From contig JALGTS010000016.1 of assembly GCA_029821255.1 (NCBI GenBank), forward strand, positions 5,335 to 15,414: 10,080 bases of DNA, written 5' to 3'. Each line of letters begins with the position of its first letter. Positions within the stretch are counted from its first letter, which is position 1. The notes beneath the pieces are model-generated. The model did no database searches. It worked only from the letters and a program-made list of their open reading frames with translations, and was not told the origin of the DNA. Of the stretch, positions 1 through 7,203 are shown piece by piece. The translations under genes and the position numbers were made by a program. The stretch comes from Candidatus Zipacnadia bacterium. GTDB taxonomy: Bacteria > Armatimonadota > Zipacnadia > Zipacnadales > Zipacnadaceae.

Positions 1-1360
1 CCGGCGCAATCAGCGGATTCTGAACACACTTGCCGAACTGCTCAGCGTCCTCGTTTTGATGGCGTTGAGCGCCTGCTGTAAGCCACAACTCCGTGGTCTT
101 GGCCGCACCAAACCCATCGGAGTACCCACTGGTATCATTCCAACTGGCCGGCCGGTCAGGCGCATATTTCTCCTTCATTTCCTCGAACCACTCAATTCGC
201 TCCCGGGTTACTGCCCCAGTCGATTTGAAGTTGAGTGGGGCAGTAGGATTTTCCTCAACCCGTTGCCGGAACTGTTCCTCAGTCTCCACGCCGCCGAACT
301 GAATAGCCTCTCCCTTAAAGGGGGTGGTGAACTTGAGAGTCTCTCCGCATTCAGCAGGCCATATCTGCACATCCAGCCGATCCTCCTCTATGGTGAACCC
401 CTTAGGATATTCTTGCCAGAAGTTGCGAATAACCGCCGTCACGCTGCCCAGATGCCCGCTGAGACTGGCCCACCCTGATGTCCGCTGGCCCTCCCCGAAT
501 TGCTGTCCATCGCGCATAACTCTATAGTGCTGGTCAGAATCCTGTACGATGTAGCTGCGTTGATACTCGCGGGCCCAGTGAGCTTTGGCTTGCCCTCCAT
601 AAGCCATTCGCAGCTCGTCACCGAGGTCCAGAGGAAAGCTCATACCTATCTCAGCCAATTCAATGAGGTCGGGATCCTGGTCAAAGACAAAGGTGTGCTG
701 CAAGCGAATGTCGGACCTGCCGGCGAAAAAGTGCAAGCGTAGGTAGTACGGGCAGAAACGGCGCCCATCGGCTGAAGCATGCCAGCCACTGACGCTGATG
801 GATGTACGCATAGGTCCCTGCTGCTCGATAGTGATCTGCGGGTCAGGTGCCGCAGCCCAAGAGTCATACCAAGTCCCTCGTTGATCGACCATATACAGGA
901 ACGGACCTGGTCCCCCGCGAAAAATATCGTGCCAACCCTCATTGGTTCTTACGCGGCAGGCTGCCAGAAAGTCGGCTGTATTACGCAATTCTACCTGCAT
1001 AGGGCCAGTTGTTATGCAGTAGCGGGGGCCAACTCGCTCCACCGTAACTGGCTGCTTCGGCTCAACAGGTTACACATCTTGGCCATACTCCAGGTATAGC
1101 TCCTTAGTTTCTCCTGCTGCCAGGTCAACCTGGAAATCCACCAGCAACCACCGGATATATTCACTCTCCGGCCCCCAAGTAGCCAGAGTCAGGCCCTGGG
1201 CAGGTAGCACTGTGCCGTCGCCTGTGACTATACGGATATTAGATCCCTGCTTCAACTCCCCCCTGCCGAACGGCACTCCCTGGGTTACCGGCCAGTTAGT
1301 GCGACTGATTCCCGCCGGCTCTTCTACAGTCAACTTAATACGCTTGACCGATTCACTCAT
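1..1360 (-). pseudogene. Exo-rhamnogalacturonan lyase-like protein (PcRGLX/YetA family), interrupted by an in-frame TAA and cut by the window edge
   Basis: Reading from 1360, 96 codons (MSESVKRIKLTVEEP to LEYGQDV) end in TAA at 1070-1072. The same frame then stays open for 356 codons to the left edge. The first part resembles the N-terminal RIFT-barrel domain of PcRGLX-type lyases (P-V-xx-GVPFxRGEL start, E-Y-I-R-W-L-L-V-D-F-Q, closing L-E-Y-G). The second part resumes as expected for the family: TGPMQVELRN, then a carbohydrate-binding-like segment with F-F-A-G-R-S-D-I-R-L-Q-H-T-F-V-F-D. Family members cleave rhamnose-galacturonate backbones from the chain end; that role is inferred here. No signal peptide is visible. 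The ATG has an ideal AGGAGG (1369-1374) 8 nt upstream. Internal in-frame starts after the stop (GTG 1042, ATG 1000) lack a Shine-Dalgarno and would cut the fold, so I treat this as one broken gene. A one-base sequencing error is the main alternative. Confidence 0.82.
1070..1072 (-). other. In-frame TAA that splits the lyase gene
   Basis: The minus-strand codons around the site read TAT GGC CAA GAT GTG TAA CCT GTT GAG CCG AAG CAG CCA, with no change of frame. TAA is a normal terminator in this genome, since the GH106-like gene ends in TAA at 3763, so reassignment is unlikely. A single change from CAA, AAA or GAA would create it, and a linker residue of that kind fits this position between two domains. 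Confidence 0.85.
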
Positions 1361-1693
1361 AACTTAGTCCTCCTGGCAAACTCACTTGCTTGGCTGTTCA
1401 GATGCTGATAGACCTAACATTCCGAAGTGCAACTGCAGCCCACAGTAGCTCACTGGTATCTCAAACGAATTTGCAAAGCAAACGGTACTACAAAGCCTGT
1501 CAGCCGTCAACCTAATCAATCTGATCTTCAGAGGACTCCTTGGCCAAGTACCCGACTGCTCGCCAGCCGTGTACCAACTACCATACCGCTGTGGTAGCAT
1601 CAGATTGTTTCCGCGAATCATTTCTTATTATTCATCCTAAATAAATATAACCAATGTTGGGCTCGTCTTATCGCTGGGACTCACGGCCTGACC
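1361..1693. other. 333-nt gap between the DUF4838 and lyase genes, with a doubtful 79-codon ORF
   Basis: Apart from the Shine-Dalgarno at its left end, the gap holds one minus-strand ORF (1621 to 1382, MIRGNNLMLPQRYG to SEQPSK). The ORF has no convincing ribosome site, no hydrophobic segment and no family I recognise; it may be chance or a decayed fragment. Around 1622-1660 there is an AT-rich stretch that could carry a promoter for the lyase gene, but I could not pair a -35 and a -10 box convincingly. No strong terminator hairpin with a T-run is visible behind the DUF4838 gene. Confidence 0.4.
1369..1374 (-). promoter_or_regulatory. Strong Shine-Dalgarno of the lyase gene
   Basis: AGGAGG lies 8 nt before the ATG at 1360. 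It fixes the start of the lyase gene and shows that the gene was built for efficient initiation despite the downstream nonsense codon. Confidence 0.8.
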
Positions 1694-3550
1694 TCAGCGT
1701 TCATAGTCGGCCGCAAAGCTTTCCGCCAGTGCCAGCTTCAGGCCCGTCTCTAGGCGGTCCAGGCGACGCTGGATTGTAAGGTTGTCCCTGGCCAGACGGC
1801 GGGCTTCCGCCAGTAGCTTTAGGGTCTCCATCATCCTCACGGGAGTAAAAACCTGCGCCCAAATGCGCTCGCGGGGGTAGGACTTCCACCAAGGTGCACT
1901 AGCCCACTGGGTGCGATCCACCGGGGGGCTGTAGGTCTGCATTTCCTCCCGCCACAGGTCCTCCAGATACAAGTAAATGCTCTTTACCGGCTCCGCAGCC
2001 GGGCTGTAGAGGTCCGCGAAGAACCGGCCAATCAAGGCCTCAACTTCCTGGTCCGCGTCCCACATCAGTTGCCCAGCCAACCACAGCTCTAACTGGTCAA
2101 AGACACTGGTGGCGAAGTGGCAGAAGTAGAAGCCGCCCACCTGACCTTTGCGGGCTTTGATCTCCTGAGCTACAGCATGGGGAACCACCAGCGGCATGTG
2201 GGGCGTGTGGGCGCGGAAAGCGTTGGTATACTCCCACATACAGGCTATCTTCGCCTGCTTGCACCAGTCTGCTACTAAGCCATCATAAGCGGCTTTCGTC
2301 TCCGGATCGTACAGAGTCGGTGTCCAAGTGAAGGCAAGGCACATCATTACGTTTTTGGGTAACTCTACCCGCTGCGGCGGTAGCATGCGCGGCCCATAGG
2401 CCAGACCTATGATATATTTTGTAGGGAACTCCTCTGCAGCAACCTTGGCGACCTCGGAGAGGTGGTACGCATAGAGGTCCGACTGTGAGCGGCGATATTC
2501 CCCCTCCCTGTTCACCCATTTGCTGCAATGCTCACACTCGCAGGCACGCATGGTTCCATCGTTACCCGCTATGGGATAAGCTGACTTGTCCGCGTAGACC
2601 CAAATCCAGCGATGGCGCTCAATTTCTCCGCCAAAGAACCGCCGCATTTCCTGTATTTGCTGTTGGATCATGGCTGGACTCCCCCAACAGAAGTCGCGTT
2701 GAGCGCCGCCTCGGTTCTCGCCTGTCCAGCCCCAGTCGTTAGTCCGCTCTCCATCCACCAGAGCAAAGTACTCAGGGTGCTTCTCTCCAAACAGGCTGCC
2801 CCAGTAATACATAGAGTGATTACAGTAATACGCTGGGTAAGCCCCTGTGCGTAGACGTAGCAGGAAGCGCCGGTCCAATTCCTGGTAGTAGAACCGCTGC
2901 GTTTCAGGGAAGGGCAGCTCCCCCAGGGAGCCCTCCTGTCCAATACCCAGTCGTCGATAGGAGAAATCGGGGGCCACCACACGGTCTAACTGAGGAACGC
3001 CTACATCACGATCCTCTGGCACCACCTCTCCCAGTGGTCCTGCGAAGTACCAGCCTACACCGGCAAACTCCTCTAAGAAGCTATAGACGCCATACAACGT
3101 GCCAATGCGCGTACCGGCCTCCCTTTTGATATCCCCCAGGAAGACCCATTCTTCCTTTTCGTAGATCTCCTTGGTCCACGCCGGATGATCATTACCCGCG
3201 ATCACCAGATAGTCGTCGGTAGTTTTTAGGAAGAAACCCTCTGGGGGAAGGGTGTGTTCATCCAGGTCCAGCTCCCGCGTCAGACGACTGGGGCCGACCA
3301 GTACGGCCGGTATGGGTAAGTCGTCCTCGGTGTCAGAAAGTACAGGCAAAACCGCGCCAGTTACGCATTTGATGTAGTGCTGGAGCTCCCGCGCGGCAAA
3401 GTCGGCAGTACCAGTGGGCATATCCGCAATGATTATGGCCTGGAAGTCCTTCCCGCTGGACTCCAGATAGAAGCGCCCAGCCATAGCTGGCGGGCCCGAC
3501 ACTGCACATAAGATCATCAACGGCACGATCTCCGACCAGCAACGGATCAC
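1694..3550 (-). CDS. Secreted DUF4838 protein with GH67-N-like front domain
   Basis: A 618-aa protein. Residues 8-24 (hydrophobic core, then AMA before G25) form a signal peptide, so it is exported. Residues about 27-180 look like the alpha-glucuronidase-N/GH20-N-like domain that precedes many glycosidase barrels (ELQHYIKCVTG at 55-65; GTLYGVYSFLEE at 150-161; LGEVVP at 173-178). Residues about 235-520 match the DUF4838 pattern: C337-x-C339-xx-C342, then IIGLAYGPRMLPP (380-392), MWEYTNAF (438-445) and GGFYFCHFA. The tail is helical. The family is found in polysaccharide-degrading bacteria and is thought to act on glycans, but the reaction is not known to me. The start is GTG at 3550 with a weak GGGGG (3560-3564) 9 nt upstream; it is the only start that gives a signal peptide. 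It lies 212 nt after the GH106-like gene and 333 nt before the lyase gene, all codirectional. Confidence 0.9.
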   Translation of the reverse strand: MIRCWSEIVPLMILCAVSGPPAMAGRFYLESSGKDFQAIIIADMPTGTADFAARELQHYIKCVTGAVLPVLSDTEDDLPIPAVLVGPSRLTRELDLDEHTLPPEGFFLKTTDDYLVIAGNDHPAWTKEIYEKEEWVFLGDIKREAGTRIGTLYGVYSFLEEFAGVGWYFAGPLGEVVPEDRDVGVPQLDRVVAPDFSYRRLGIGQEGSLGELPFPETQRFYYQELDRRFLLRLRTGAYPAYYCNHSMYYWGSLFGEKHPEYFALVDGERTNDWGWTGENRGGAQRDFCWGSPAMIQQQIQEMRRFFGGEIERHRWIWVYADKSAYPIAGNDGTMRACECEHCSKWVNREGEYRRSQSDLYAYHLSEVAKVAAEEFPTKYIIGLAYGPRMLPPQRVELPKNVMMCLAFTWTPTLYDPETKAAYDGLVADWCKQAKIACMWEYTNAFRAHTPHMPLVVPHAVAQEIKARKGQVGGFYFCHFATSVFDQLELWLAGQLMWDADQEVEALIGRFFADLYSPAAEPVKSIYLYLEDLWREEMQTYSPPVDRTQWASAPWWKSYPRERIWAQVFTPVRMMETLKLLAEARRLARDNLTIQRRLDRLETGLKLALAESFAADYER

Positions 3551-3762
3551 GTTACATAACCCCCGGCAGGCCTCACATTGTGTGCCGAATCGTGATTCTC
3601 AACAGGTTAGTAAGCGTCTTGACGGCGTAGTGCGGCATATCTATGCTGGAAATGACGCAGCTTAGTCTTCACCAGGTGTTGATATGAGGCTTACTTTGGT
3701 GACATAAAATGCAGTCGCTGGCGGCTTGCTCGGTGAGCGCCCGGCGCCGCGACCTGCTGCGA
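3551..3762. other. 212-nt gap between GH106-like and DUF4838 genes
   Basis: No gene is visible here. The only plus-strand ORF across it (3709-3942) overlaps the tail of the GH106-like gene and has no coding features. A GC-rich stretch at 3738-3751 could fold weakly, but there is no T-run, so the two genes may be cotranscribed. I found no convincing promoter for the DUF4838 gene. Confidence 0.4.
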
Positions 3763-6700
3763 TTATACCTCCCGATATTCGTCGGTCTGGTGATCGTAAA
3801 TCCTGCCCTCAATGACCGGCCCTGCCGAGGTGGTAATTTTCAGGGTAACTGCAGCCTCGCCCGTACGGCGCAGATCCTCGGGAATTACCCACCGATACGG
3901 CGGCCAGCAACGCACCCCAAGATCCTCACCGTTGAGGAGTAGCTGGGCACATTCAATAAACTGATTACCCTCCGTGGCCAGCCCCAGATGCGTGTAGTTC
4001 GTGGTCAGGTTGACGCAGCATTTGAGGGATAGTGTACCAGCAAAATGAGGCAGACCGCAGTCTGCCAGCTCCAAAGGACATACTTGCTCCGGCGGTTCCA
4101 CTATAGTGCGCAGTGAATCCGAGAGTGGGGTTACCCCGAAGCTACCCGCCAACCAGAGAGCGTCCACCAGGCCCTCATCATCAGCTTCAACCTCCATCAC
4201 TACCGAGATGGAGTTTTCTCCCTTCTGTGCATACCTGGAGATGGGCAGCGAGATATTCGAATAGTCAAACACAAAATCCGTCTCAAATTCCTCAAGCGGC
4301 AGCCGATGTCCGTTGAGAAAGATTTGCGCAGAACCAGCCAAGCCGTGGCGATCTGCGACCAGGCGTAGGTCGTCAGGGATATGCTCAGCGCAGAACCGGG
4401 CGCGGTAGGTAACCACCAGGGGATAACTAACTGCGAAGCCAGATGGGGCCCAGAATCCGGGCTTGATCTCTATGGGCACCGGCTCTCGCAAGGATAGCCG
4501 CGAGATGGTATTGATTATCGGCTCAGGCGGGATACTGGGCCCGTCGTCAATCTCGGGCTGGTCAGGATGCTCACCGAGGCGAACTTTGAACTTGCCCAGG
4601 CGCAGAAAGTTGCGAGGCATCTGCGCGACTGACCAAGTTGAGGTGAGGTCCAGCTTCAACACAACCGGCTCTTCGGTTCGGCGCGGTGTAGCGTCGGCGC
4701 GCTCAGAGGTGATCAATATGGCCGTTCCGTGGGGCGGCAGTACGACTGGTGCAGTCAGCCTCTCACCGTTCCTGTGTGCATCTACAGCAATGCACTCACC
4801 ACTCTCAGCATCCCAATGCTGAACGGCGGCAGCGTCAGTTGGTAGATGGACCTGGGTGGCGAGTTGTTGGGGAGAGCAGTTGGCCATCAGGAAGATGTCA
4901 CGACCCTCTACACGACGCTGATGTACCAGGATGTGGTCTCGCCAGCGTGACGGCAGGTCAAACTCAAGCCCAGGTGGAAGCAACTCGGCCAGGCCATCCA
5001 ACAATATCTTATCAGCCTGGCAGCGGCGCAATCCTCCGGGGGCCGCAAGAAACCTGGTCCTGCCGTGCGTCAACCACTGCGGCTTCGCCAGTTCACCGTA
5101 AAGATATTCGTCAGCAACTGTTGCAGCGTCCAAATTGAACATAGCTGCTGCATCTGCTACCACTGTTGAGGCTTCATCAATGTGCTGGAAAGGCAACAAA
5201 CCCAACCAGAGCACTACCCCTCCGGTCTCAGCAAAGCTACGTATTTGTTCGAAGGCAGCCCTCTCAAGGCTGGCTATCGGCGGAATAATCAGCGCTTGAT
5301 AGCGCGCCTCGCCCACTACCAACTGCTTATCCTCTACGGAGCCGGAGGCGAGGTCCTGCGGATCAAGGCTATGAAAGTCGCGTTGTGCAGCCGTCAGCGT
5401 CTCGTAAACCCAGGACCAATCATCCTTGAGCCGATCCCCAATGTCCGCATTGAGACCAAGTTGGCGCAGCACACTCCACTCATCAGCGCCAGTAGTCCAA
5501 TTACTGGGAATCGGGTCCAGGACAGCTATCGGTGCCACATACTGGCCGCGACTGGCCACGTATGCCAGACGAGCGGCATAGTCAGCGAGCTTGCGGAAAT
5601 GCTCCCACCAGGGGTGCTGGTAGAACTCGGAGGGCGCAGCGTCGAACTTAGCTGGACCTCCCGCAGTGTAGTAAAAGCCATGTAAGGCGAACAGATTCAC
5701 ACCGAGGGCAGCCATCCGATCTATGAGGGCTTTCAAATCAGCGATGCGCACGCCCCAACCGAGGCTATGGAAGGCTTCTACGGCCACCCGGGGCTTCCCT
5801 CGCTGAGCAGCCACTGAGGCAGCGAACTTGGGCCAGCTCCGGAAGCTGGTAATATCCCGGGTTTGCCATCCGTGGTTCAGTTCTTCGCCGATACGCTCAT
5901 GGGCATGATCGACTCCGGGAACGTGCACCACCCCCTGGTCAGCGTTGCGTAGCATGGGCACCTCAGTCGTGTATAAGCACCCATTTCCCTCGCACCGGCG
6001 GGCATATTGAAGGTGATAGGCCTCCATAAACAGATCATGCAGGGTGGCGAGGTAGTCATAACGTACCCGTGGACTTTCCGGCCCGACATCAGCGATTAGA
6101 TGCGGAAGCCGGTCCAGCAGATTATAGCCACAACGCTGCTCAAACAGATGGGGCATCTGCCACGTCCAGTTCCCCGCCGTAGTCTCATCAGTAAAGATGG
6201 ACCGCAGCCGGCGGCCCAGCGGCTCTCCCAGTGCTTGTTGGTGCCGGCCTATGGTCAGATTCAGAAAATGCTCTACCGCCCGGGGATTGCAGGTGTCAAG
6301 AAACTCCCCATAGTATTTGAACGATCGCACTCGGTCCACAATGAAGATCATCACGCGCCAGTCGCCTTCGGGCACCTGCCAGACCAACTCATTTTCCGGC
6401 AGATAGCCGCCAAAACGCGCATAGCTGTATGAAGTGAGGCTTTTGCCCCAGTGTAGGCCGGTGCAAGCGTGCGAGACGCCCACACTCTGGCGCAATTCGG
6501 TGCGCTCGTCCCAGCAGACCCTATCGTCTCTTATGGGAAATGCCCACGCTCGTAATACCTCGCCTGTGCCTAACGTCCGACTTATCCTTTGAGGGCCAGT
6601 AGCAACAAAATCCACCGCCCGCAACTGTGCTCGGATGAATCCCGGATACCGCCAGGTCGTCTCGCCGCCGGCCATGCCGCTGGGATAAGGGAAGTCGTCC

Positions 6701-6975
6701 ATAATTCCCACCAGCATCCCGCGGTCTGTAGCCTCCTGTAGCGCCAGACGGAACCGGTCAAAGTACTCCTTGGACTGATACGGAATAGCCAACCCCTGGC
6801 GCGGTGTTACGTAGAAACCCCCACAGCCCTTCTGGTGCATTTCCCCTATTTGCCAACGCATCAACTCCGGGTCCATCTCGCCGTTCCAAAACCACCACGG
6901 CTGAAGGCGATACGGAGCAGAGGGGGAAACGAACTCGTTCCGATCAAGGTCATCATAAGTTTCGCCAGCTAACAT
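3763..6975 (-). CDS. GH106-like glycoside hydrolase (alpha-L-rhamnosidase type)
   Basis: About 1070 aa, or 1093 aa from an upstream TTG at 7044. The opening PWWFWNGEMDPELMRWQIGEMHQKGCGGFYV and the later IMDDFPYPSGMAGG match the first strands of the GH106-type barrel. TDE (residues 285-287 counted from the TTG) and VEAFHSLGW (422-430) are candidate catalytic regions. A Rossmann-like segment follows (LIIPPIASLERAAFEQIRSF, then GGVVLWLG), then beta-sandwich domains with jelly-roll features (IFLNGHRL; LLLNGEDLGVR). GH106 enzymes release L-rhamnose, for example from rhamnogalacturonan oligomers; the exact substrate here is inferred from the neighbours. No signal peptide is visible, so cytoplasmic action on imported oligomers is likely. 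I prefer ATG 6975 because GGAGG (6989-6993) precedes it, though 13 nt away. ATG 7005 and TTG 7044 are alternatives, but the TTG would leave only about a 10-nt leader from the predicted promoter. Confidence 0.88.
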   Translation of the reverse strand: MLAGETYDDLDRNEFVSPSAPYRLQPWWFWNGEMDPELMRWQIGEMHQKGCGGFYVTPRQGLAIPYQSKEYFDRFRLALQEATDRGMLVGIMDDFPYPSGMAGGETTWRYPGFIRAQLRAVDFVATGPQRISRTLGTGEVLRAWAFPIRDDRVCWDERTELRQSVGVSHACTGLHWGKSLTSYSYARFGGYLPENELVWQVPEGDWRVMIFIVDRVRSFKYYGEFLDTCNPRAVEHFLNLTIGRHQQALGEPLGRRLRSIFTDETTAGNWTWQMPHLFEQRCGYNLLDRLPHLIADVGPESPRVRYDYLATLHDLFMEAYHLQYARRCEGNGCLYTTEVPMLRNADQGVVHVPGVDHAHERIGEELNHGWQTRDITSFRSWPKFAASVAAQRGKPRVAVEAFHSLGWGVRIADLKALIDRMAALGVNLFALHGFYYTAGGPAKFDAAPSEFYQHPWWEHFRKLADYAARLAYVASRGQYVAPIAVLDPIPSNWTTGADEWSVLRQLGLNADIGDRLKDDWSWVYETLTAAQRDFHSLDPQDLASGSVEDKQLVVGEARYQALIIPPIASLERAAFEQIRSFAETGGVVLWLGLLPFQHIDEASTVVADAAAMFNLDAATVADEYLYGELAKPQWLTHGRTRFLAAPGGLRRCQADKILLDGLAELLPPGLEFDLPSRWRDHILVHQRRVEGRDIFLMANCSPQQLATQVHLPTDAAAVQHWDAESGECIAVDAHRNGERLTAPVVLPPHGTAILITSERADATPRRTEEPVVLKLDLTSTWSVAQMPRNFLRLGKFKVRLGEHPDQPEIDDGPSIPPEPIINTISRLSLREPVPIEIKPGFWAPSGFAVSYPLVVTYRARFCAEHIPDDLRLVADRHGLAGSAQIFLNGHRLPLEEFETDFVFDYSNISLPISRYAQKGENSISVVMEVEADDEGLVDALWLAGSFGVTPLSDSLRTIVEPPEQVCPLELADCGLPHFAGTLSLKCCVNLTTNYTHLGLATEGNQFIECAQLLLNGEDLGVRCWPPYRWVIPEDLRRTGEAAVTLKITTSAGPVIEGRIYDHQTDEYREV

Positions 6976-7062
6976 TGCGTAGCTTTCGCCTCCGTTGCCC
7001 ATCATATATAGGTCAGAGAAGCCATTAATGCAGTTGCTACCCAACCACCATTTCTCGGATGA

Positions 7063-7091
7063 ATGCTAAGTAATAATCCATTCTCTGTCAA
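7063..7091 (-). promoter_or_regulatory. Sigma70-type promoter of the polysaccharide cluster
   Basis: On the minus strand a perfect TTGACA (-35, 7086-7091) is followed after 17 nt by TAGCAT (-10, 7063-7068). Transcription would start near 7056, directly before the GH106-like gene. This favours its internal ATG starts (7005 or 6975) over the TTG at 7044. No start has been measured; this rests on sequence match and position. Confidence 0.6.
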
Positions 7092-7104
7092 TTCCACACA
7101 CTAT

Positions 7105-7140
7105 GATGGCCAAGGCGTAAGCTGCTAAGCCTTGGCCATC
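7105..7140. repeat. Perfect 12-bp inverted repeat with 12-nt loop (terminator or operator)
   Basis: GATGGCCAAGGC (7105-7116) and GCCTTGGCCATC (7129-7140) are exact reverse complements around a 12-nt spacer. It lies 64 nt past the stop of the lipoprotein gene and 14 nt upstream of the -35 box of the cluster promoter. As RNA from the minus strand it would form a strong hairpin, so it may end the lipoprotein transcript. However, no T-run follows on either strand, so an intrinsic terminator is not assured. A two-half-site operator for a regulator of the cluster is the alternative. Confidence 0.7.
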
Positions 7141-7203
7141 GGCTACAATAGCTGCCTTCTTTCCAACCCGTCCCGGGCGGCACCGGGCACCCCACGGCAC
7201 AAA

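Noticed and set aside
1070..1072. Stop-codon recoding or altered genetic code
   Set aside because: TAA ends the GH106-like gene, TAG ends the lipoprotein gene and TGA ends the DUF4838 gene at sensible places, so the standard bacterial code applies.
56..1099. Several plus- and minus-strand ORFs of 60-140 codons at the left end
   Set aside because: All overlap the open minus-strand frame of the lyase-like gene, have no ribosome sites and no family-like sequence; they are shadows of that frame.
5182..5685. Plus-strand ORF of 167 codons inside the GH106-like gene
   Set aside because: It overlaps a clearly coding region in antisense and shows no recognisable protein features.
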